Below, in pieces: positions 1 to 7,938 of a DNA stretch of 64,000 nt (its first letter is position 1; each line of letters opens with the position of its first letter). The position numbers were made by a program, and so were the translations under genes. Source of the stretch: Rhizobium sp. BK316 (GTDB taxonomy: Bacteria; Pseudomonadota; Alphaproteobacteria; Rhizobiales; Rhizobiaceae); the NCBI RefSeq assembly GCF_014193695.1, contig NZ_JACHZR010000002.1:62001-126000 (forward strand). Reading direction: 5' to 3'. The notes beneath the pieces are model-generated. The model saw only the letters and a list, made by a program, of their open reading frames with translations. It searched no databases and was not told the origin of the DNA.

Positions 1-951
1 ATATTTCAGCCGGGTCACCAGATGCGTGAAATCGGCGAGATCCGTCAGCACCACGACCGGGTTGGCCCCGGCCTCGTACTGGCTCTGGAACTCATTGAGC
101 GCGCTTGCGACATCGCCGCGCACGATATGCTGGAATAGGTCGACGATGCGGGCGCGGTCGGCAAGGCCGAGCATGCCGCGCACAGCCTCCGCCTGTACCA
201 CGCCGCCGCCATGGGCGATCGCCTGGTCCATCAGCGACAGGCCGTCGCGGGCCGAACCTTCCGCAGCGCGCGCGATCATCGCCAGCGCATCCGGCTCCGC
301 CTCGATGCCTTCCTTGGCGGCGATGGTCGAAAACAGGCCGACGAGATCGGACGCGCTGATACGGCGCAGGTCGAAGCGCTGGCAGCGCGAGAGAACGGTG
401 ATCGGAACCTTGCGGATTTCCGTCGTCGCGAAAATGAACTTCACGTGCTCCGGCGGCTCTTCGAGCGTCTTCAACAGCCCGTTGAAGGCTTGCGTCGAAA
501 GCATGTGCACTTCGTCGATGATATAGACTTTGAAGCGCGCCGAAACCGGCCGGTAGCGTACCTGCTCGATGATCTCTCTGATGTCGTCGATGCCGGTATG
601 CGAGGCGGCGTCCATTTCGATCACGTCGACATGGCGGCCTTCCATGATCGCCTGGCAATGTTCGCCGGGCACACGAAGGTCGATCGTCGGCTTGTCGATA
701 TCGGCCGTCTTGTAGTTCAGCGCCCGCGCAAGGATGCGCGCCGTCGTCGTCTTGCCCACACCGCGAACGCCGGTCAGCATATAGGCCTGCGCAATGCGGC
801 CCGTCTCGAAGGCGTTGGTGAGCGTGCGGACCATCGGCTCCTGGCCGACCATCAGGTCCGTAAAATCCTTGGGGCGGTATTTGCGTGCCAGCACCCGGTA
901 TCCGGTGCCCGTCGAGGCGGCATCTTGTGATTGTCGCTCGGTGTCGCTCAT
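1..951 (-). CDS. dnaX: DNA polymerase III subunit gamma/tau, 3' end outside window
   Basis: Clamp-loader ATPase of the replicative polymerase; it loads the beta clamp at primer-template junctions. The reading frame is open from ATG at 951 to base 1, so 317 N-terminal residues are present and the C-terminal tau part lies outside the window. Visible motifs are Walker A GVRGVGKTTT (61-70), Walker B IIDE (144-147) and the SRC arginine finger (188-190). Bacterial DnaX normally carries a four-cysteine zinc module after Walker A; here only Cys98 remains in that stretch, a loss that as far as I know is usual in rhizobia. The SRP RNA lies 45 bases upstream on the same strand. Confidence 0.97.
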   Translation of the reverse strand, partial: MSDTERQSQDAASTGTGYRVLARKYRPKDFTDLMVGQEPMVRTLTNAFETGRIAQAYMLTGVRGVGKTTTARILARALNYKTADIDKPTIDLRVPGEHCQAIMEGRHVDVIEMDAASHTGIDDIREIIEQVRYRPVSARFKVYIIDEVHMLSTQAFNGLLKTLEEPPEHVKFIFATTEIRKVPITVLSRCQRFDLRRISASDLVGLFSTIAAKEGIEAEPDALAMIARAAEGSARDGLSLMDQAIAHGGGVVQAEAVRGMLGLADRARIVDLFQHIVRGDVASALNEFQSQYEAGANPVVVLTDLADFTHLVTRLKY

Positions 952-996
952 CGCCCTGCTTGTGCCCGAAAATGCCGGGCTTCTTGGAAGAGAAGG

Positions 997-1096
997 TGGG
1001 AGGCTGGCACGATGACCCGTGCCGGGGCTCGTTAGGGCTGCTTCCTTCCGGACCTGACCCGGTTGGCGAGTGGCTCGTCCACCACCAACCTCCCGG
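997..1096 (-). ncRNA. ffs: 4.5S signal recognition particle RNA (small bacterial SRP RNA)
   Basis: On the minus strand the hallmark domain IV core GGTCAGGTCCGGAAGGAAGC (ends near 1060-1041) is followed by AGCC, as in Escherichia coli 4.5S RNA. The ends pair: GGGAGG (1094-1089) with CCTCCC (1003-998). This gives a rod of about 98 nucleotides. The RNA binds Ffh and directs nascent membrane proteins to FtsY. It precedes dnaX in the same direction. A short GCCCG/CGGGC hairpin near 967-980 separates them. End positions are approximate to a few bases. Confidence 0.95.
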
Positions 1097-1182
1097 ATGC
1101 ACATATCGGCAAAAACGTCATCAAAAGCAAGCCAAGCTCCAAAAAAACTGCTAGTCCATTGGAAAACATGAGGAGAATGCCC

Positions 1183-1593
1183 TTGAGCGATTTCGTGCTC
1201 GACCCCAGGCTCGAAAACGACAGCACAAGCATCATGGTGATCGGCCTGTGCGATGTCAGGCTGTCGAAGGATGCTCGCTGGCCCTGGCTGATCCTTGTGC
1301 CGCGTCGGGCAGAGATCACGGAGATCTTCGAGCTGACTCCGCTCGATCAGGTGCTGCTCACTTTTGAGATCGAGCTCGTCTCTGCTGCGCTCAAGAAGGT
1401 CACCGGTGCGACAAAAATCAATGTCGGGGCACTTGGCAATATCGTCCGCCAGCTTCATGTTCATATCATTGCGCGTTCCGAAGGCGATGCGAACTGGCCG
1501 GGGCCTGTCTGGGGTTTTGGCAAGGCCGAGCCTTACGAGGACGGAACAAGAAACGAATTCATAGCAAAGCTGCGGGAAGCCCTTTCACCATGA
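1183..1593 (+). CDS. HIT family protein (histidine triad hydrolase-like)
   Basis: Small HIT-fold protein of 136 residues, related to Ap4A hydrolases and nucleotide-hydrolysing HINT proteins. The triad region reads QLHVHII at residues 90-96: the first His of the family motif HxHxH is Gln, while the nucleophilic second His (His92) and the third (His94) remain. I place the start at TTG 1183 because AGGAG at 1171-1175 is seven bases upstream of it; ATG 1168 and ATG 1177 are in frame but have no properly spaced ribosome site. The stop overlaps the nudC start by ATGA, so the two are translationally coupled, and both would act on nucleotide pyrophosphates. The exact substrate is unknown. Confidence 0.88.
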   Translation: MSDFVLDPRLENDSTSIMVIGLCDVRLSKDARWPWLILVPRRAEITEIFELTPLDQVLLTFEIELVSAALKKVTGATKINVGALGNIVRQLHVHIIARSEGDANWPGPVWGFGKAEPYEDGTRNEFIAKLREALSP

Positions 1594-2549
1594 GTCATTC
1601 GCTTTTCGATTCGGATGTGCCGCATCCGGAACCCAGCAATCTCACCGCCTTTGCCGCCAACGACCTGAACCGAGACAGCGAACATCGCGACGAAGGCTCG
1701 GTCGAGAAGGCGCTTGCCCGTGAAGGGACGCATATCTTCGCCTTCGCCAAGGACAAGTTGGTTTTGAAGCATGACGGCCAGGTGCTCGATCCGCTCTTTG
1801 CCCGCTACGAGCTGCAGGAGCTGAAGCCGAACTGGGACGAGACCGTGCTGCTCGGCTATCGCAAGACCGGTGAGCCGCGCCTTGCCGTGCCGGTGGATGT
1901 CGATGTCGAGGACATGGCGAGTCAGTACAAGCCGGTCGACGGCCGTTCGCTCTTCCGAGACGAACTGGTCGATGAGATCTTGCTTGGCGAGTTTGCGCAG
2001 GCTGCGAGCCTCATCCGCTGGAACAGCGACAACCGTTTCTGTGGCCGCTGCGGTTCGGGGATGGAAATCCATATCGGCGGCTACAAGCGCGTCTGTACCG
2101 CTTGCGAGCACATGATCTTCCCGCGCACCGACCCCGTGGTCATCATGCTGACGATCGATGAAGAGCGCGATCTCTGCCTGCTCGGTCGCAGCCCGCATTT
2201 CGCGCCGGGCATGTATTCCTGCCTGGCAGGCTTCCTGGAGCCTGGCGAGACCATTGAAAATGCGGTTCGCCGTGAAACGCTGGAAGAATCCGGCATCAGG
2301 ACCGGGCGCATCCGTTATCATGCCTCTCAGCCCTGGCCGATGCCGCATTCGCTGATGATCGGCTGTTATGCCGAGGCAAAGTCGCGCGATATCCACCGCG
2401 ATGAGGCCGAGCTCGAGGATTGCCGCTGGTTCACCCGCGAGGAAACCATCGAAATGCTGGAGCGTCCTGGCGCCAATGGCAAGGCATCGCCGCCGAAGGG
2501 CGCGATTGCCCATCGACTGATGCGCGATTGGGTCGAGTGGAAACGGTGA
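1590..2549 (+). CDS. nudC: NAD(+) diphosphatase / decapping Nudix hydrolase
   Basis: Hydrolyses NADH to NMNH and AMP, and in characterised NudC removes NAD caps from RNA. The 319-residue protein has an N-terminal domain, a zinc ribbon CGRC...CTAC (about 151-177), a full Nudix box beginning GFLEPGET (about 214) with the REx2EEx motif, and the NudC-specific signature SQPWP (about 246). Length and order match the family. It overlaps the upstream HIT gene by four bases. Confidence 0.96.
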   Translation: MSHSLFDSDVPHPEPSNLTAFAANDLNRDSEHRDEGSVEKALAREGTHIFAFAKDKLVLKHDGQVLDPLFARYELQELKPNWDETVLLGYRKTGEPRLAVPVDVDVEDMASQYKPVDGRSLFRDELVDEILLGEFAQAASLIRWNSDNRFCGRCGSGMEIHIGGYKRVCTACEHMIFPRTDPVVIMLTIDEERDLCLLGRSPHFAPGMYSCLAGFLEPGETIENAVRRETLEESGIRTGRIRYHASQPWPMPHSLMIGCYAEAKSRDIHRDEAELEDCRWFTREETIEMLERPGANGKASPPKGAIAHRLMRDWVEWKR

Positions 2550-2613
2550 GCAAGAAGCCGGAGCGGACGGATGATCGTTACCTGGTCCGGCTTGTCTGCA
2601 TGAGGATATAATT

Positions 2614-3306
2614 ATGGTCGCCCGCTCCGAACGGCTGCTGACCCTGCTTCAGACGCTCCGGCGCTACCGGCGGCCGGTTACCGGCACTGTGCTCGCCGAG
2701 GAAACCGGCGTCAGCCTGCGCACCCTCTACCGCGATATTGCGAGCCTGCAGGCGCAAGGCGCCATGATCGAGGGCGAGGCCGGCATAGGCTATGTGCTGA
2801 AACCCGGCTTCATGCTGCCGCCGATGATGTTTTCCGAGGAAGAGTTGGAAGCACTGGTGCTTGGCTCCCGTTGGGTAGCGCGCGCCGCCGAACCGCGCCT
2901 TGCCAATGCCGGCGCCGATGCGCTGGCAAAGATTGCCGCCGTGCTGCCGCCCGACATGCGCGACATGGTCGATTCGGCCACACTTTTTGTCGGCAGAAAG
3001 CGGCAGGATGAGGACAGGGCGGATGTTTCGGCCATTCGCAAGGCGATCCGCCTGGAGCGTATCCTTGAATTGCATTATGGCGACGAGCAGGGGCGTATCT
3101 CCCGCCGTCGTGTCTGGCCCTTCGCGCTTGGCTATTTCGAGCATGTGCGCATCATCATGGCCTGGTGCGAGCTGCGTCAGGATTTCCGTCATTTCCGCAC
3201 CGATCGCATCATCGATATGACGATCCACGACACGCGTTATCCGCGCCGCCGCACCGTCCTCCTGAAGGAATGGCGGGACACGCAGGATACCCCGATCGAG
3301 CACTAA
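2614..3306 (+). CDS. YafY/DeoR-type HTH transcriptional regulator with WYL domain
   Basis: The 230-residue protein has an N-terminal winged helix (residues about 5-60; RTLYRDIASLQ is the recognition helix) and a C-terminal WYL ligand-sensing domain (about 135-215, FALGYFEHVRIIMAWCE). Family members bind inverted repeats and respond to ligands such as nucleic acid or nucleotides. Six bases after its stop lies an inverted repeat, CTGnCA-N5-TGnCAG, and a second copy precedes the VOC gene downstream. That makes both genes likely targets. The ligand is unknown. The start ATG 2614 has weak GAGGATATAATT upstream. Confidence 0.92.
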   Translation: MVARSERLLTLLQTLRRYRRPVTGTVLAEETGVSLRTLYRDIASLQAQGAMIEGEAGIGYVLKPGFMLPPMMFSEEELEALVLGSRWVARAAEPRLANAGADALAKIAAVLPPDMRDMVDSATLFVGRKRQDEDRADVSAIRKAIRLERILELHYGDEQGRISRRRVWPFALGYFEHVRIIMAWCELRQDFRHFRTDRIIDMTIHDTRYPRRRTVLLKEWRDTQDTPIEH

Positions 3307-3311
3307 CGCTA

Positions 3312-3328
3312 CTGCCATAAACTGTCAG
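3312..3328. promoter_or_regulatory. Putative WYL-regulator operator 1
   Basis: Inverted repeat CTGCCA-TAAAC-TGTCAG, consensus CTGnCA-N5-TGnCAG, located 49 bases before the ATG of the DUF1127-like gene. The same architecture recurs at 3676-3692, 46 bases before the VOC gene. The match in sequence, spacing and distance to the start codon supports a shared operator; assignment to the adjacent regulator is inferred from proximity. Confidence 0.6.
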
Positions 3329-3342
3329 CAGGAAGCGCTATT

Positions 3343-3376
3343 ATCAGTACCAGTCCAGCAGGAAAGGAGTACTGAT
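3343..3376 (+). promoter_or_regulatory. Inverted repeat enclosing a ribosome binding site
   Basis: Perfect 8-base arms ATCAGTAC (3343-3350) and GTACTGAT (3369-3376) enclose an 18-base loop that contains AAAGGAG. The second arm ends one base before the ATG at 3378. In RNA this could form a hairpin that presents or hides the ribosome site of the small gene. It could also be a second protein-binding palindrome. No folding energy was computed. Confidence 0.4.
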
Positions 3377-3377
3377 C

Positions 3378-3599
3378 ATGGGAATGTCTCAAGTTGTTCA
3401 ATATGCCGGCCGTCGTACTTCCGCCGAAGCCGGAAAAACCCTTCGCTCTCGTCTGGTGCGCCTGTTTGCGGATCGGTTCGTAACGCCGTCGTTGCGCCGT
3501 CCGCGGCTTGATCTCGAAACGATGCCGTCATGGCGCAAGCGCGATCTCGGCCTGATGGATGGTCAGGACTGGCGTGTTGGCGATGATCTCTTCCGCTGA
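3378..3599 (+). CDS. DUF1127-like small protein
   Basis: A 73-residue basic protein. It has a strong ribosome site (GGAAAGGAG, 8 bases before ATG). The C-terminal part PSWRKRDLGLMDG resembles the closing motif of DUF1127 mini-proteins (LxDRxLxDIGL), some of which are known to influence phosphate/carbon metabolism and RNA turnover in alphaproteobacteria. The rest of the sequence is not clearly recognisable, and the family call is tentative. It sits between two copies of the putative WYL operator and probably belongs to that regulon. Confidence 0.65.
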   Translation: MGMSQVVQYAGRRTSAEAGKTLRSRLVRLFADRFVTPSLRRPRLDLETMPSWRKRDLGLMDGQDWRVGDDLFR

Positions 3600-3675
3600 G
3601 GCCGCACGCCGGCACTATCGATATTCTTCCCGGTAACGAAGCGGCGCTCCCAGCAGCGCCGTCATAGGAGGGCTG

Positions 3676-3692
3676 CTGCCACAAATTGACAG
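3676..3692. promoter_or_regulatory. Putative WYL-regulator operator 2, overlapping a -35 element
   Basis: Inverted repeat CTGCCA-CAAAT-TGACAG, matching operator 1. TTGACA at 3686-3691 inside the site could serve as the -35 box of the VOC gene, with GTATCT 18 bases later as a weak -10. Binding there would block or directly contact polymerase. Confidence 0.6.
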
Positions 3693-3738
3693 CAGCAGCT
3701 TTCGGCCGGGTATCTTTCAACCCTAATGGAGAGCCGAA

Positions 3739-4107
3739 ATGGCCAGCCCCAATCTCATTATCCTCTATGTCAAGGATCCTGCCGAAAGCGCCGCCTTCTA
3801 CCGCAATATCCTGAGCCGTGAGCCGGCCGTGGAAGCGCCGAATTTCGTCGCCTTCCCGCTCGATGGCGGCTTCACCCTCGGCCTCTGGCGCCGCAGCAAG
3901 GTCGAGCCTCAACCGTCTGCCATCGGCAATCGTGGCGAGGTTGCCTTCATGGTTGATGGCGAAAACGCCGTCGCCAGGCATTACGAAGACTGGCGCAATC
4001 GCGGCTTGCCCGTCGCCCAGGAACTGACCGAACTCGACTTCGGTCCGACCTTCGTCGTGCTGGATCCGGATGGACACCGGTTGCGTGTTTGTGAGCCGGA
4101 TAAATAA
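3739..4107 (+). CDS. VOC family (glyoxalase/bleomycin-resistance-like) protein
   Basis: The 122-residue protein is a single vicinal-oxygen-chelate unit with two beta-alpha-beta-beta-beta modules (IILYVKDPAESAAFYRNIL at the start, FVVLDPDGHRLRVCEP at the end). Proteins of this kind bind a metal or sequester a small molecule; no substrate can be read from the sequence. GGAGAG precedes the ATG. It follows operator 2 and is probably controlled by the WYL regulator. Convergent with pheA, with a shared terminator between. Confidence 0.88.
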   Translation: MASPNLIILYVKDPAESAAFYRNILSREPAVEAPNFVAFPLDGGFTLGLWRRSKVEPQPSAIGNRGEVAFMVDGENAVARHYEDWRNRGLPVAQELTELDFGPTFVVLDPDGHRLRVCEPDK

Positions 4108-4126
4108 ATAGCGGATCATGCTTGAA

Positions 4127-4158
4127 AAACCTCTCCGGCCTCTGCGCCGGAGAGGTTT
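4127..4158. terminator. Bidirectional terminator between the VOC gene and pheA
   Basis: A 13-bp perfect stem, AAACCTCTCCGGC (4127-4139) pairing with 4146-4158, around a 6-base loop. On the minus strand it ends in TTTTT, which suits pheA; on the plus strand the run is TTTGTTG. Confidence 0.85.
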
Positions 4159-4180
4159 GTTGCGTTGCTGGCCGCAGCGC

Positions 4181-5035
4181 CTAAAGAAGTCCCCGCATCG
4201 GATGGCCCTTGTAGACGCCGAGGATGCGGACCTTCTCGGAGAAGAAGCGCAGTTCTTCCAAGGCCCGGCGTACATTCGCGTCGTTCGGATGGCCCTCGAT
4301 GTCGGCATAAAACTGCGTCGCTACAAATTTGCCGCCGAGCTGGTAGCTCTCGAGCTTCGTCATGTTGATGTTGTTTGTCGCAAAACCGCCGAGCGCCTTG
4401 TAGAGGGCGGCCGGAATGTTGCGGACGTTGAAGACGAAGGTGGTGACGATCTTCTCGTCACTGGCCGAGCGTTCTGCCCATTCCTCATCGCGCGACAGCA
4501 CGACGAAGCGCGTCACGTTGTTTTCCGTGTCCTCGACATTCTCGGCGATGATATCGAGACCGTAGAGATCGGCGGCAAGGCGTGGCGCAAGCGCCGCCAT
4601 GGAGCGGTCGCCGGTTTCCTTGACGAGCTTGGCAGCCCCTGCCGTATCGCCGGCGATCACAGGCTTCCAGCCATTGGCGCGAACGATTTTGCGGCATTGG
4701 CCAAGTGCATGGATATGGCTGTGAACGGTGCGGATCTCGTCCTTCGTCACACCCGGCAGTACCATCAGCTGGAAGCGGATTGGCATGAAATATTCGCCGA
4801 TGATGTGCAGGCGTGATTCCGGCAGCAGGTGGTGGATGTCGGCAACGCGGCCCGCGATTGTGTTTTCGATCGGGATCATGCCGATATCGGCGTCACCATT
4901 GTCGACCGCCGTGAAGGCATCCTCGAAGGTCTGGCAGGGCAGCGGCTCCATGGTCGGAAACATGTCGCGGCTCGCCATGTCGGAATTGGCGCCGAAGTCG
5001 CCCTGGAAGGCGATCCTGTTGGTCTTGATGTTCAT
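4181..5035 (-). CDS. pheA: Prephenate dehydratase
   Basis: Converts prephenate to phenylpyruvate in phenylalanine synthesis. This is the monofunctional 284-residue form without a chorismate mutase domain. Residues 1-185 form the dehydratase fold with the conserved NNVTRF motif, and residues about 200-275 are the ACT domain used for phenylalanine feedback. The usual ESRP motif of the ACT domain reads ESYQ here, so the allosteric site may differ. kdsB lies 12 bases upstream in the same direction, which indicates an operon. Confidence 0.96.
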   Translation of the reverse strand: MNIKTNRIAFQGDFGANSDMASRDMFPTMEPLPCQTFEDAFTAVDNGDADIGMIPIENTIAGRVADIHHLLPESRLHIIGEYFMPIRFQLMVLPGVTKDEIRTVHSHIHALGQCRKIVRANGWKPVIAGDTAGAAKLVKETGDRSMAALAPRLAADLYGLDIIAENVEDTENNVTRFVVLSRDEEWAERSASDEKIVTTFVFNVRNIPAALYKALGGFATNNINMTKLESYQLGGKFVATQFYADIEGHPNDANVRRALEELRFFSEKVRILGVYKGHPMRGLL

Positions 5036-5047
5036 GAAGAAAATCCG

Positions 5048-5803
5048 TCAGTTGGCCATCGCGGAGAGAATGCGCCGCGCCTTTTCGAGGTCGGCTGGAG
5101 TATCGACACCGAGCGGAACGGTGTCAACGATCTCGACATCGATGCGCATGCCGGCTTCGAGCGCCCGCAACTGCTCCAGTGATTCGCGTTTTTCCAGCGT
5201 CCCACGGTCAAGGGAGACGAAGCGCTCCAGTGCGGCGCGCCGATAGGCGTAGAGCCCGATATGGTGATAGAGCGGCCCTTCGCCGTACGGCGCGGTCGTA
5301 CGCGTGAAGTAAAGCGCGCGCAGACGGCTTTCTGAGACAGGCGTGCCGACGACCTTGACGATGTGCGGTGCGGTCTTGTCCTCCTCTGTGTCGATCTCAG
5401 TCGTCAGCGTGCCGATATCGACCTCGGGGTTATCGAGGGGACGCAATGCTGCACGCACCGTTTCCGGATCGATCGTCGGAAGATCGCCCTGGACGTTCAC
5501 GATGATTTTCGCCCTTTTGTCCGGGTCGACAATCGTCAGCGCTTCGAAGATACGGTCCGAGCCGACCTGATGATCCCTGCTCGTCATGATCACCTCAAAG
5601 CCCGCTGCCGCAACGGTGTCGAAAACGTCCTGGTCGTCGACCGCCACGATGACGCGCCCGATTTCCGCTTCCTGCGCTCGTTTCGCCACTTGGACGATCA
5701 TCGGCAAACCGCAAATATCGGCCAGCGGCTTGCCCGGAAGGCGGGTAGAGGCCATGCGTGCGGGGATCAACACCAGCACTTCATCTAATTTTGAATCAGT
5801 CAT
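5048..5803 (-). CDS. kdsB: 3-deoxy-manno-octulosonate cytidylyltransferase
   Basis: Activates Kdo to CMP-Kdo for the lipopolysaccharide inner core, in the cytoplasm. The protein is 251 residues and has the N-terminal nucleotide-binding signature [15 protein letters not shown], the SDRIFEA-type loop and NVQGDLP motif of the family. Length is normal. First gene of the kdsB-pheA pair. Confidence 0.97.
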   Translation of the reverse strand: MTDSKLDEVLVLIPARMASTRLPGKPLADICGLPMIVQVAKRAQEAEIGRVIVAVDDQDVFDTVAAAGFEVIMTSRDHQVGSDRIFEALTIVDPDKRAKIIVNVQGDLPTIDPETVRAALRPLDNPEVDIGTLTTEIDTEEDKTAPHIVKVVGTPVSESRLRALYFTRTTAPYGEGPLYHHIGLYAYRRAALERFVSLDRGTLEKRESLEQLRALEAGMRIDVEIVDTVPLGVDTPADLEKARRILSAMAN

Positions 5804-5957
5804 TGTTCGGGCCTTCTAATCCGGGCTGAAAAGTGGCAAAAAGTCTCATGCACAAGACCATTTAGACAGTTGCAACGAATAGCCAAAAGACATAGGTTCC
5901 GCGCAATTTCAAGATGGTCCGGTTTCTGGTCTGCCGGCTGCAAGGGGAGCATTGCAG

Positions 5958-6530
5958 ATGAATTCATACGTCAATACGGCCGTGGGGGCGCTGCTGGGAA
6001 CGATCTTCGTTCTGATGTCGGTCTCCATTGCCTCCGAGGGGATCTTCCATTCGGAAGCGCCGGAGAAGGAAGGTTTTGCCATCGTCGCCGAGGAGGCACC
6101 CGCCGCCGGCGGTGAAGGCGCACCTGCTGCTGTTGCCGTTCCGATCGCAAAGCTTCTTGCCAGCGCCGATGCCAAGGCCGGCGAAACCGTATTCAAGAAG
6201 TGTCAGGCCTGTCACGACGGCACCAAAGGCGGACCGAACAAGGTCGGCCCGAATCTCTTTGGTGTCGTAGATCGCCCGATCGCCTCGCATGAAGGCTTCG
6301 CCTATTCTTCTGCCATGAAGGACTTCTCCAAGGGCAGCAGCGAACTTTGGACCTTCGAGAACCTCAACAAGTTCCTGCTGGCGCCGAAGAAGGACGTTCC
6401 AGGCACCGCCATGGGCTTTGCCGGTCTGCCGAAAGATCAGGATCGCGCCAACGTCATCCTCTATCTGCACACGCTGGCAGATTCACCGGCTCCGCTGCCG
6501 GATCCGAATGCTCCGACTGCAACGCAGTAA
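5958..6530 (+). CDS. cycM: Membrane-anchored c-type cytochrome (CycM-like)
   Basis: A 190-residue electron carrier with an uncleaved N-terminal membrane anchor (about residues 5-27), an Ala/Pro-rich linker and a class I cytochrome c domain. The haem site is CQACH with the partner Met supplied near MGFAGLP. The family includes CycM (c552) of rhizobia, which passes electrons to terminal oxidases from the periplasmic side. The start is ATG 5958, eight bases after AAGGGGAG; an in-frame TTG at 5952 is too close to that site. A strong terminator follows. Confidence 0.93.
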   Translation: MNSYVNTAVGALLGTIFVLMSVSIASEGIFHSEAPEKEGFAIVAEEAPAAGGEGAPAAVAVPIAKLLASADAKAGETVFKKCQACHDGTKGGPNKVGPNLFGVVDRPIASHEGFAYSSAMKDFSKGSSELWTFENLNKFLLAPKKDVPGTAMGFAGLPKDQDRANVILYLHTLADSPAPLPDPNAPTATQ

Positions 6531-6554
6531 GAACGACGAGTTGTTTCCGAGAAG

Positions 6555-6580
6555 AAGCCCGGTCAAAAGCCGGGCTTTTT
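6555..6580 (+). terminator. Rho-independent terminator of cycM
   Basis: Stem AAGCCCGG (6555-6562) and CCGGGCTT (6570-6577) with a 7-base loop, followed by a T run. Confidence 0.9.
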
Positions 6581-6586
6581 GCTGCC

Positions 6587-7534
6587 TCAGGCGCCGAGAA
6601 TATAGGCCCAGAAGGAAACAGTGATGGCGCCGAGCGCTGTGGTCACCGTGATCGTCGACGCGGCAAGGCTGTGGCCGACGCCGAAGCGGTTGGCGATCAG
6701 CCAGGCATTCACCCCTGTCGGCACCGATGCGGTCAGCACCAGAGCCGCTGCCCATTCGTTGCTGAGGCCGAAAAGATGGCTTGCTGCCCACACGCAGCCA
6801 GGCAGCAGCAGCAGCTTGAAGGTTGAGGTTGCGCTGGCGATCCCGACATTGCCGGAGACTCCGTATTTCCGCAGCGCCATGCCGAGCGAAATCAGTGCCG
6901 CCGGACCGGCCGTGCCGGCGATCTGGCCGACAACTGAACTGATCGTTGCTGGCATGGTCAGGCCAGAGACGTGAAAGAGAGCGCCTGCCGCGATGCCGAT
7001 GACCAGCGGGTTGTGCAGCAGGTTCAGGCCGATCTGCTTCAGCACCAGTGTCATGCTGCGGTCGCTCTTGCCGGAAATCTTGCGCTCGGCATGTTCCATC
7101 ATGATTGTGCCCGCCACCATCATGATCGGCAGATGCACGGCAAGCAGGATGGAAAGGGCAACAAGCCCTTCGCTGCCCACGGTGCGCTCGACCAGCGGCA
7201 GACCGATGAAGATGTTGTTGGCGAAAGCCGAGGATACGCCCGCAAGCACGCCAATCCGCTCATCGCGCCCGAAGAAGCGCGTAGCGACGATGTGCCCGGC
7301 CGTCCATGTCACCGCGACGCCGGAGAAATAGACGATCCAGAGCCGGAAAGGCGACGCGCCATGGAAATCGGCTTCGGCGATGGTGCGGAAAAGCAGCAGA
7401 GGCACGGCGATCTTGAAGACGAACTCGCTCAAGGCATCGCCGACATTTGCGGTCAGCACTCCGACGCGGACGATCAGCCAGCCGATGAGAATGAGAAGGA
7501 AGATCGGAAGAACGTCGAAGATGATGGCTGACAT
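6587..7534 (-). CDS. AEC family permease (auxin efflux carrier type)
   Basis: A 315-residue integral membrane protein with about ten hydrophobic segments in the two-half arrangement of the AEC family (malonate/malate or auxin efflux type). Features include FANNIFIGLPL in the first half and PTGVNAWLIANRFGVG near the end, the broken-helix regions typical of the family. Substrate cannot be inferred. I chose ATG 7534 (MSAIIFDVLPIF) because it begins at the first membrane segment; the upstream extension has no such homology pattern. Confidence 0.9.
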   Translation of the reverse strand: MSAIIFDVLPIFLLILIGWLIVRVGVLTANVGDALSEFVFKIAVPLLLFRTIAEADFHGASPFRLWIVYFSGVAVTWTAGHIVATRFFGRDERIGVLAGVSSAFANNIFIGLPLVERTVGSEGLVALSILLAVHLPIMMVAGTIMMEHAERKISGKSDRSMTLVLKQIGLNLLHNPLVIGIAAGALFHVSGLTMPATISSVVGQIAGTAGPAALISLGMALRKYGVSGNVGIASATSTFKLLLLPGCVWAASHLFGLSNEWAAALVLTASVPTGVNAWLIANRFGVGHSLAASTITVTTALGAITVSFWAYILGA

Positions 7535-7623
7535 GAACTGCTGCTCTGCGCGGGAATGCCGAGGTCTAACAGCAAATTGCCGGCCATGACAAATGCAGCG
7601 GATACGATTTTTTTCGCGCCGCA

Positions 7624-7800
7624 ACAAAAAAAACGGGCTCAGCCCGCTTTTCCGCATCCGGCAAGGCCGGATACCCGATCACGATACTGCCAGTTCATCC
7701 GTGGTCAGCATCGTTCCGGTATGACTGAAGGGATCATCCCTCCCATATCCGGCCGTACGAGATACCTGCATGCCGGTTTTGCCAACACTGTTTTTAGGCA
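7624..7800 (-). ncRNA. Candidate structured small RNA in a gene-free gap
   Basis: The 404-base gap between two divergent genes (7535-7938) contains, on the minus strand, a hairpin set that ends in a T8 tract. Starting upstream there is a long stem (ATACC/GGTAT, ACGAT/ATCGT, CTG/CAG; bases 7722-7671), then ATCCGGC-CTT-GCCGGAT (7672-7656), then a terminator CGGGC-TGA-GCCCG extended by A/T pairs (7646-7634) with TTTTTTTT. No coding gene on the minus strand lies upstream of this terminator. The 5' end is a guess; I found no convincing promoter. Family unknown. Confidence 0.42.
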
Positions 7801-7938
7801 GGCAAAGTGACAGCGGCATGAAGGATAAACGGCAATTTTACGAAGACTTAGAGCGTGATCTGCTCTTTATCCTTTCAATGCCGGCAAATTTCGCTAACAC
7901 CGACTACCGGCTATCACAAATCCGGGACTTTCCATTTC

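Noticed and set aside
7624..7800. 6S RNA
   Set aside because: The candidate RNA does not show the closed long rod with a central bubble, nor 5'/3' end pairing, so I leave it unassigned.
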